Below, in pieces: positions 52,707-60,838 of a DNA stretch of 64,000 nt. The DNA comes from Liolophura sinensis (Eukaryota; Mollusca; Polyplacophora; Chitonida; Chitonidae). The stretch is taken from the NCBI RefSeq assembly GCF_032854445.1, contig NC_088301.1, positions 20,949,808-21,013,807 on the forward strand, in the 5' to 3' direction. The first letter of the stretch is position 1. Every line of letters begins with the position of its first letter. Below the pieces are notes generated by a model. The model did no database searches, was not told the DNA's origin, and was given only the letters and a program-made list of their open reading frames with translations. The position numbers and the translations under genes are program-made.

Positions 52707-53318
52707 CTAGCTCCGTCGGCGGTTTGGATCGTCGTACGGGTGGGGGTGATGGATAGTGGGGGGAGTGACGGCAGGTGATGGTGCCTGCGTTGCCTGCGTT
52801 GGTTGTGTTACCTGTGTTGTCTGTGTTGCCTGTCTTGCCTGTGTTACCTGTGTTACCTGTGTTGTGTTAGGGGGTAGATAGACAGGTGTGGAAATGATGC
52901 TAGGTATTGGTGTGGTGGGGTGAGTAGGGGTGGGTGAAGAGTTTGAGGAGTTTGAGGAGTTTGAGGAGAGTGGGTGTCGTCGGTGTAGTGTGGTTGTGGT
53001 GGGTGTGGAGGGTTGTGACGTGGGAGTTCGATCCCAGCTCGGGGTAATGGCGCTAGTGGCAGTGACGGCGTTCTCGGTATTGTCAAACCGACGGGCAATT
53101 GACGGTGGTTGGGGTGGCGATACAGGTGTCCCAATCCAGCGGAAACGCGTCTTGTTCAATTGTCCTCGTAGATATTGCAGGGTTGACTGGTCTTGGAGCA
53201 GTTGTAGGCTGAGTTCCGCAGCCAATCCACCCACTAAAGCACCGATGTACAAGAGAACGCCCAGTACGGCTGCTACGGTCCCTTTATTCTCGTGCAAGCC
53301 TTGTATACACCGATCCAT
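52707..53318 (-). CDS. One-pass membrane protein with Thr/Pro-rich tail
   Basis: 203 residues from MDRCIQGLHENKG. A transmembrane segment lies at about 15-35 (VAAVLGVLLYIGALVGGLAAEL), followed by LQLLQDQSTLQYLRGQL, then more than 100 residues of low-complexity Thr/Ser/Pro/Gln with TQVTQ repeats. The tail would be heavily O-glycosylated if extracellular. It is kept between integrase and ATPase in both elements, and its membrane region is far better conserved than its tail. The frame is open further upstream to 53402 but that part overlaps integrase DNA. Function unknown. Confidence 0.6.
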   Translation of the reverse strand: MDRCIQGLHENKGTVAAVLGVLLYIGALVGGLAAELSLQLLQDQSTLQYLRGQLNKTRFRWIGTPVSPPQPPSIARRFDNTENAVTATSAITPSWDRTPTSQPSTPTTTTLHRRHPLSSNSSNSSNSSPTPTHPTTPIPSIISTPVYLPPNTTQVTQVTQARQATQTTQVTQPTQATQAPSPAVTPPTIHHPHPYDDPNRRRS

Positions 53319-53368
53319 CCCTTGAGGCAGGTCAGTCGGAAGTGGTAGCGACCCCGTTAGCCTCGGGT

Positions 53369-54490
53369 TTAAATACGTTTCACGTCCGTGGCCGGCACCC
53401 AAGAATTAAAGCTGGGTGGATAACCGACCCACTTCACCCAATAGTACAGTTTCCCTCGCCGCCGCTCCCTTTTTAAGATCTTCTCCACCTGATAAAACTT
53501 ATCCACCGCGGCTGTCACCGGTTGGAGTTCGGTTTCGTAAAACGTCCCTAGCAATTGGTCCCCGTTCAAATCCTCCAGTGTGTACACAGCAGGCTGTCGA
53601 GGGTGGGAGCGGACGATGCGGAACATTTCCGTGCTCCAATTTGGCAGGTATGATTTTTCAAATTTCCCTTTCACTTTACTGATACGCACGAGATCACCGG
53701 CCCGATACCGGTGGACCGAACGTTTGGCTGTGGGTGGACCGTACAAGACTTGTCGGACTTCCTTCTGGTTCTGGGGGGTGACGTCGATAGGGGCTCGTCG
53801 TATGCTTCGGTGGTAGGCTTGATTGTAACCGCGAACCAGCGCCGGTAAGGCGTCCAGGTAGCGCCGAGTGTTGTGAGCGGTGAAATATTTGTACATGCGA
53901 CCTTTCAAAGTGCGGTTGAACCGTTCTACCACAGAGGCTTTGGTTTCGTTAAACGTGTGAAAGAAAAACACCCCTTTGTCCTTTAAAAAGGCTTGAAACG
54001 GTCTGTTCAGAAACTCTTTCCCCTCGTCCGTTTGCAGGTACAACGGTCGGCGACCCGTCTTGAAAATCTGTTGAAATGCCTCGATGAAACGAGCCCCGGT
54101 TTTGGCCCGGAGTGGCATCACCCAGGCATACTTGGAGAGGACATCGATGCAGATCAGTAGGTAACGGTTGTTGTCATTCTCTTTGGCGAACGCTGTCATG
54201 TCGACCAGGTCCGCCTGCCACTGACTGTCCATACCCCCAACCACCACTCGGTTACGCGGGTAATGGCGGCGTGCAGGCCGGTGGAGTGTGTACGTGTCCT
54301 GCTGAGCCAGCCAAGCCGACACGTGGGTTCGACTCACTTTGAGTCCCTGTTGTCGAGCTGCCTTGAGCAGGGGTTGAACCCCACTGTAAGCCGCTGGACT
54401 GTCCGGGTTGTAATACAAAGCATGGAGAGCGGTATCGATCGGGTTTGAACCACGGCCCGGCGTGATTGATTTTTTTTTCGTGCGAGGCAT
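53369..54490 (-). CDS. int: Retroviral-type integrase with C-terminal chromodomain
   Basis: 373 residues from MPRTKKKS at 54490 (upstream in-frame sequence to 54631 is leader). It has an N-terminal helical region, a catalytic rve core with D94 (WQADLVDM), D155 (LQTDEGKEF) and E189 (VVERFNRT), an SH3-like region (YRAGDLVRISK) and a chromodomain at about 318-360 (VEKILKRERRRGKLYYWVKWVGYP, W..A). It joins the element's ends to host DNA, giving the 6-bp duplications; the chromodomain may guide it to modified chromatin. Intact here, broken in A. Upstream lie a TATATATAG box (about 54560, minus) and a GTCAGTGTGTCAG motif. Confidence 0.9.
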   Translation of the reverse strand: MPRTKKKSITPGRGSNPIDTALHALYYNPDSPAAYSGVQPLLKAARQQGLKVSRTHVSAWLAQQDTYTLHRPARRHYPRNRVVVGGMDSQWQADLVDMTAFAKENDNNRYLLICIDVLSKYAWVMPLRAKTGARFIEAFQQIFKTGRRPLYLQTDEGKEFLNRPFQAFLKDKGVFFFHTFNETKASVVERFNRTLKGRMYKYFTAHNTRRYLDALPALVRGYNQAYHRSIRRAPIDVTPQNQKEVRQVLYGPPTAKRSVHRYRAGDLVRISKVKGKFEKSYLPNWSTEMFRIVRSHPRQPAVYTLEDLNGDQLLGTFYETELQPVTAAVDKFYQVEKILKRERRRGKLYYWVKWVGYPPSFNSWVPATDVKRI

Positions 54491-54539
54491 AGTCCGCCAC
54501 GTCGTCCTTGCTGCTTGGTGTCTGTTGTGTGTAATGAGT

Positions 54540-54615
54540 GAACCCACCTCAGATCGCCTATATATAGTATAGAGTGGCCCTAGCCTGACACACTGACACA
54601 CTGACCCAGTCCATA
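54540..54615 (-). promoter_or_regulatory. Likely integrase promoter
   Basis: Reading on the minus strand: CTGGGTCAGTGTGTCAGTGT, GGCTAGGGCCACTC, then TATACTATATATAGG about 70 bases before the integrase ATG. The motif/TATA pairing is the clearest instance of the recurrent intergenic motif. Confidence 0.5.
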
Positions 54616-54681
54616 TAAAAAGAAAACACAAAAAAACCGGGGATGGATTCCATAGTAAGGTAACAGTATTATTATTATTCT

Positions 54682-55026
54682 TTACAGCAATGTACAGGTC
54701 TGTAACACGGAGCGTTGATAGACCTCTGTTAACGTGGGACGAGCAATCTCTACGTAATACGCTTGAATAGGTCGGGAATCCTCGACATGCTGACAGACGT
54801 CTTCAGTGTACGCTTGCAGCACCTGCAGTCGTCCCCCGTTCACCCTACCATCCGCAAACATACTATGTAGTACACTTGTGTAGCTTTGCAGGTCGGTGAC
54901 GACAGCTACCCAGTCTTTCCATTGCGGCGTTGTACGGAGCTTCGCCAAGCTAGAAAAGACATAAAGAAGACACCTTCGTCATTCTAATGCCGTCACCGAC
55001 CGAACCCTAGCCACAGCAATCAAAAC

Positions 55027-55060
<34 letters not shown>

Positions 55061-56741
55061 CTACCCCTTCACCAACAGGTAAAGACAATAACCAACACCA
55101 AAGACCAGGGTCGTCAACCTGAAAACTTTTTTTATTTATTTTTTCGAACTCGAACAGTTAACACGAATGAACGAATAAATACATGCTGTAAGTATCCATT
55201 ATTTTGGTGTTACGGTGAGAAATGTCTCGTGATGACGATTGTATCGCCAATATGAAAGTCCCGACATTGGTCAATGTTTATAACGCGCACCACCCTAGTC
55301 ATCTTCCTGTAAAAAACACACATAGGTAAAACAAAACGAGAATGTATGAAGGGAAAAACAAAACAAACAAAAAAAAAAAAAAGCTGGGTAAGGGTGGTGC
55401 GGTTAAAACAAAAACACACTCACTCGGTCATCGTAGCCTGGGTGGTCTGGGTAGCCTGGTTGGGCTGGTTGGCTTGGTTGTTAGGCCGGATTGTAGGCTG
55501 CTCGTCAGGTGCGGAGAGGTTGTTGGCTGTCATCAAATACTCCACGTACATCTGGGCGAATGCCGGGTTCGATTTGTTGATCGGCGTCTCATTTAAAAAC
55601 TGCCGCAGTTAGTCTTTCACACTCTTCTCCACAGCCCACGGGAGGGAGGCTGCCTTACGGGCCTGGCGCATGAACTTGGCCAACACAGTTCCCTCTTTCA
55701 GGTAACGCATACGGGCCTCGTCCACGATACTCAGGGCCAGCTCTCGGTTCTCCAGCAAGGGAGGTCGGGGAGGAGATGGGTCACTCGCGGTGTTGGTGGA
55801 TTGTCGACCGTACACATCGCGCTGTAACTTGAGGAGGTGAGGTTGGAGAGCTACATCGTAAGCTTGCCACAGCAAGGCTGTTAGCCTCGTCTCAAGCTCA
55901 GGGTTTAACGGGTCCGCCTTTTCCACCTTTTCCACCTTTTCCACTGGGATGTCGGGGATGCTGGGGGTTGCAGTAGCAGCAGTAGTCGCATCATCGGGAG
56001 TCTCCCCATCAGCAGTCGTCACAGCAGCCGTCACAGCAGCGGGTAAAGCAGCACTCATAGCAGCATTCACCTCACCGCCCATCTCACCAGTCTCTCCAGT
56101 CTCCCCCTCCTCCTCCGTTTCCATCATCCCCATCTCCATCCCCGGCTCTTGGGGCTCTTGGGGCTCTTGGGGCTCTTGGATGTCATCGTTATCACCAGCC
56201 TCGATCACCACCAGCACCAAGGCGTCGATGTCGGGGATGGCCTGGACTAGTTTTTGCCAGTAAGTCCAGTACTTGAGCGTGATACCCTCACTCGTCGGGT
56301 AGAGTCGACCGTTCGGCTGGTAGGCTCGCCATTTCTTCACATGAACGTACAGGACACCCTCCGAGTTCCTCAGCGTGGACAGAAAGTACCCGTTGGAGAG
56401 TGGCTCCCGCACAGGTAAACTCGCCTCAGGTAGATCAGCAGCCAGGGTCTTGAGCCGAGTCCACCCCACCCAGTCAAGCCTGACGCGTTTGGGTGGAGCG
56501 TTCGGGTCTGTCGGTGATTGGCAAATCTCAATCGTCTCGTCTCTACACACACCCCCACCCACAGCCAGGAGGCCAGCTGTAATTTGGCAAGAACCTCGCT
56601 GGGTAAGGGCAGGCACACCTTCCTCTTCTTCTCGGGAGGCTGTTCTTGTTCGGCTATGGTGAATAACCGGGCAGGTACAGACGCTGAGCGTTTCATCCTG
56701 ATGGCAGCATGCAGGGGGTTCACGGTGGTGGAGCGTTTCAT
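54682..56741 (-). CDS. Spliced accessory protein with alternative 3' exons
   Basis: First gene inside the right terminus. Exon 1 runs from ATG 56741 to 55424 (donor GA|GTGAGT). Two acceptors fit the same phase: TTTTTTACAG at 55307 giving a 97-nt exon to 55210 with the RHIM-like motif, and GTCTTTTCTAG at 54950 giving an exon to 54682 that is the conserved C terminus. Exon 1 encodes a basic N terminus, a central domain (DETIEICQS, VLYVHVKKW), an acidic Glu/Gly linker and a helical domain. Two lesions are present: a 2-base expansion in a GT run near 56553 and CAA to TAA at 55608-55606. The upstream DNA has a GGATAAAAGCCGG TATA-like box (about 56890-56910). Function unknown; position suggests an early regulatory gene. 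Confidence 0.65.
55029..55062. repeat. GATA microsatellite
   Basis: About eight tandem GATA tetramers in the intron between the two alternative 3' exons of the accessory gene. Confidence 0.9.
55210..55306 (-). other. Alternative last exon with RHIM-like motif
   Basis: Preceded by TGTTTTTTACAG. It encodes TRVVRVINIDQCRDFHIGDTI and a short end. The VINIDQC..FHIGD pattern resembles the RIP homotypic interaction motif (NIxxCxxVQxGD in RIPK3). The core reads FHIG where IQIG/VQVG is usual, so it is a weak but suggestive match. The exon is absent from the A copy. Confidence 0.45.
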
Positions 56742-56909
56742 CTCGCCAGGCAGGTAGGCAGGTAGACAGGTAGGTCGTGTAGCAGTCTCTTCTCTTCTTT
56801 CGGCAGGTCAGTAGGTCGGGTCGTCAGCAGGCAGGCAGGGAGGCAGGCAGGCCGGTAGAGCGTCAGGTGCGTCTGAGGCTGCCGGTCGCTGTCTTCACCG
56901 GCTTTTATC

Positions 56910-57581
56910 CTATCCACGCGGAAATTCACCACACGCTGATTGGTTCGTTTTTTCTTACGTAACCTCTTCTCGCACGCTGATTGGTCCGTTTTGCGGGCCT
57001 CCCATTGGGCCGTTTTGGGGCAAATCCGGCTCACCCATTGGTCCGTTTTGGCGCCAGGGAGCTCTTTTCGAGCTGTCCCACTCGACTTTACAAGCCGACG
57101 TTTTGCCTCTTTTTTTCTCTCTTTTTTGCCTATACTGTTATACGGTTATACTACCTATCCACGCGGAAATTCACCACACGCTGATTGGTTCGTTTTTTCT
57201 TACGTAACCTCTTCTCGCACGCTGATTGGTCCGTTTTGCGGGCCCCCCATTGGGCAGTTTGGGGGCAAATCCGGCTCACCCATTGGTCCGTTTTGGCGCC
57301 CGGGAGCTCTTTTCGAGCTGTCCCACTCGACTTTACAAGCCGACGTTTTGCCTCTTTTTTTTCTCTCTTTTTTCCCTATACTGTTATACTATACACTATA
57401 TCACACTCGTCTATACACACATACACCCCGCGGTGTGGGAAAAACCCACAACTGAGGGATGACGTCACACCTACCAGCCCTTCGGGCTGGCAGGTGTGAC
57501 GTCACCACCACATCACCTCAAAAAAACAACTCCTCAAAACCTCCTCCTCAATAATGAACGTGAGCCACATTCTCAACTACT
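56910..57581 (-). repeat. Polinton B right terminal inverted repeat with internal duplication
   Basis: About 57160-57581 mirrors the left end. A roughly 244-bp part (CTATCCACGCGGAAATTCAC... to the GCCTCTTTTT tract) is repeated in tandem at 56910-57153 and 57154-57398, doubling the CCAAT-box cluster on this side only. CRE hairpin at 57460-57504. Ends AACTACT before TACCCT (57582-57587). Confidence 0.85.
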
Positions 57582-57587
57582 TACCCT

Positions 57588-57915
57588 CATCTCTGAGGGT
57601 AAATCCTTTATAAGTTAAATGGTAGGTCTGATACGACACCTCCCGTACCAAACCTTTAACTGGTTCCAGGCGCTGTACTTGTATGTTTATGCCCTCGTCT
57701 GGGACCAGGACCACAGCAAAGCTGACCCTCTCAGTGGAGACCCCTAGAAATTTGGGTGCACCATTTGGGTAAGATGCAAAAGTCCATTTGACAGCTGATT
57801 CGGGGACGTTGAGCATTTTGAAATATGTCTTAAATATATGGCGCATGGCGGTAAATGTTGTTTCTACCGGTCCGAGCAAAAGTTCCCGATACCGCTCTTG
57901 GCCCCTAGGTGTACC
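57588..57915 (-). CDS. Possible host exon interrupted at its donor by Polinton B
   Basis: An open frame bounded upstream by a good acceptor (TTCTTTATTTCCAG|GGTACA) and downstream by GAGG|GTAAGT, where GTA belongs to the target duplication and AGT to the first bases of Polinton B. It encodes about 109 residues of normal-complexity protein (GQERYRELLLGP, AVKWTFASYPNG, VSFAVVLVPDEG, YQTYHLTYKGFTL). I do not recognise the family. It could be a host gene exon or an exon of another element. Neighbouring exons were not found. Confidence 0.45.
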
Positions 57916-57974
57916 CTGGAAATAAAGAAGTAAAAGAGTAGACAATCAGATCATGAGTGGTTTTATTTTTAATG

Positions 57975-58170
57975 ACGGTCGCTGTGAGTTCAAGTCCAGC
58001 CCATGCTGGCTTCATCTCCGGCCCTAAGTGGGAAGATCTGACAGCAGCGTGCGGATGGTCGTGGGTTTTTCTCCGTGCTCTGCCCGGTTTCCGCCAACCA
58101 TAATGTTGTTCTCCGTCGTATCAGTGAAATATTTTTGAGCACGGCGTGAAGCACCAATCAAAAAAATAAA
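57975..58170 (-). repeat. SINE-like repeat
   Basis: Blocks CAGCAGCGTGCGGATGGTCG, TTTCCGCCAACCATAATGTT and AGTGAAATATTTTTGAGCAC end in AATCAAAAAAATAAATAAAT, the same family as 24490-24690 and 27285-27440. Confidence 0.6.
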
Positions 58171-58445
58171 TAAATATTTTTAATGACACATGTTTAAATA
58201 AAATCACATCAGTCCTTTATGCGTGTTGCGAGTGGGCATATATACTTTGGAGTAATTGTGTACTCTGATTGGTTGATTTATTTTCTTTAAACAACCGTCA
58301 TATGAGCCAGGCAGCAGCCAAATGACAAGCATATATAGGCTATATGTATCAAACCAAATCATCAGAGACATATGCGGATATTCCCGCACATGTAAACTTA
58401 CGTGCTTTATGTGTATCTTCCCATCCAGGGGTTCAAATCTCTGAT

Positions 58446-60838
58446 GGGGGCCAACGCGACAAACAGTCAGAGAGCCTGAGACAAAAATGAAGTATTTCCC
58501 ATATAAGCTCTATATAGTGATATTTTGTATATCATTCTGTTCTGATAAGGCCATTTTTTTAAAACTGATTAAATGTACTGTTATATGCGTGGTTATTTGA
58601 ATAAACAGAAATTTTATTCAACAATTTCTTTGATAAAGTAATGGAAAACATACAATGAAGACAAACATGCAGAAATGTTTACTGCAAGACTAAACTTACG
58701 TTGTCGGTAGGTTGATGGGCGTCAACTTTGCTGTTAGATTGAAATAAAATCAGCATTAGCTAAATTACTACTCGCCTTGTGCAGAACAGTGGCATGTAAA
58801 CAACAGAAATAACATCTTTGGTCTCTGTGTATGCCTTAAATTATATATAAATTGAAATGACAAAGATACCTTGAAATACATTTTTTTTTAACGTCGCTTA
58901 AACCCATGCCCTGTAAAATATTACAAAAATTTATTTACACGATGGCGATCATATAAGGGAGCAGAAAACGCGGTATACCTGGAGTAAACCATTGACATTT
59001 TTTTGACTTGTTCATCAACGCTGGGCTTCTCATCAAGGCCACAAGAAGAACGAGAGTGGAGGAATTTGTGGATGTCCAAGGCCGGGATTGAACCCCAACC
59101 GATGAAAAACATCTTGAAGTTATCATTATCTTCATCATTATCAGACAGACGATGCAAATCAAGAGAGCTGATCTGTATTCCTTCAGACTCTTCCAAAATA
59201 CGAAATATTGCGAGTTTTTTTCATAACCCTAGGCACAGTATAGAACGTCTAATGGCGTCAAACAACGAGGCCAATCATTTTACTTCCATTATTTGTAACA
59301 ATTTCGTACATATGTATAGCTTACCTCGGCGAATTACCCGTTTCTGGACAACTCTTCGAAGCCTCCGTCTTGGTAATTTTCCTGTTGAACAATTACATTT
59401 GTAATACGAGGACTTAAAATCCACTTAACGTGCAATTGTAAATGTTAACAATATAGGCCAAAATCCTGTGCACGACGATAGAAAAGCACTTAATTTTTGT
59501 GTGTGCAAAGTTATACATTTTAAAAGCTATCTTTATTTCTTTTTATATTACAGACATCTTAAAGCCTGGTTAGTGGAATATAAGAACAATTGACATTGAT
59601 TTATCAACTGTCTTGTACATACACATGAACATAACTTACTGGTGGATTTTGTCGGCTTCGAGGCCATTTTCATCAAAATGTACATAGCTGGCACGATGTT
59701 TATGGCTTCGATATAACCTGTACAGGGAACAGGAAAACAGGTCCACATGATGCAATGGTCTGTTTTATTGCTCTTGGTAACGGTATTTTAAAAGAATAAA
59801 ATGTTAGACTTTTAATTTCAGCACAGATCGCCATACGTCTACGACAGGATCTATTTATTCTACAGGCTTTCAATGGAAATGGTTGTTCACATAAGATAGC
59901 AACAAAAGAAGTATAAATTCAAGATTATCGCTATCCAACTGATATCTTATGATTTGAAAGTCTGTGCGGTTTTACCTAAAGCATGCATTTATTATTTGCA
60001 ACTAAAATATATATGCGTCTTTATATATGAGCATAACAGGTTTGTACACACAAGTACTAAGATACTCTTCACTTAGAAATCCAAATAATAACTTATGCAA
60101 ATAACTATAAATGACACATCCACGTCACTATACCCCGCCAATGCCAAGTCAACACAGAATAGTTCACCTACTTAACAGATGGTATTTCAGAAAGGATTGA
60201 CTGTATCTGGATGTCATCTCCCATTTAAGCTATTTACCGTCAGTGTATAAGCTCTTGAGATAACACATGAGAACTTAGTAACTGACAAATGAAGGTGAAG
60301 TACAATGTAAAAGACAGTTACCTCGAGGTTAGGGATTTGCCCAGTCACATACAAGGGGCTTCCACCAGGGAGGTTCGGGGTTCGGAAGACCCCAAAATAC
60401 TCTGACACTTGTAATAACCTTTTCAAGGGTTGTCTGTTCTCTACACCTGGACCCAACAAAACAAACAGACGTGTTCAGCATGTAGTGTAGCCCCGAAATC
60501 GGTTGAGCATGTTCTCTGCTCAGCTTTGATTCGCTACATTCACTAACTTATAACCCATTCCTGTTGCCAATGCTGTCCTCAAAGTTGTATGGGACGAAAA
60601 CAGGTTTCGTGCAAAAAAGCAATTCTAATTTTGTATCATATTCCTATGTGGGGATAACGAAGATCATAGCAACGCAATTAACACAAATCAAGCGGGTGCA
60701 CCCGAACTTGGCAAACAGCCAATTTCGAATCATGTGTTTGCATTGCTTAGCTGTTGTTCCGAGAATTAAGTTCCGGAACATTCTTTTTATTAACAATAGG
60801 CGCTTATTGTTCCTTATGTATTAAAGCTAAAATTAATG
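58446..60838. repeat. Segmental duplication, copy 2 (empty site of Polinton A)
   Basis: 58446-59884 matches 2782-4244 and continues at once (GGAAATGGTTGTTCACATAA) into 59885-60838, which matches 34698-35651. It thus shows the locus without Polinton A and without the small SINE fragment. Its short ORFs match the other copy but show no gene. Confidence 0.9.

Larger units (their letters stand above)
37667..57581 (-). mobile_element. Polinton/Maverick B (adintovirus-like), nearly complete
   Basis: The element is 19,915 bp with AGTAGTTGAGAATGTGGCTC... termini in inverted orientation and 6-bp TACCCT duplications. It holds the whole Polinton core set: polymerase B, integrase, ATPase, cysteine protease, major and minor capsid proteins. 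Retroviral-type integrase plus capsid genes places it with the adintovirus-type Polintons. Polymerase reads + from the left end; all virion genes read - from the right. Known lesions are a polymerase frameshift, two lesions in the accessory gene and a shortened conserved protein. Confidence 0.95.

Noticed and set aside
53319-53402. Upstream extension of the membrane protein to 53402
   Set aside because: It overlaps the end of the integrase gene and is not needed; the conserved part starts at MDRCIQGL.
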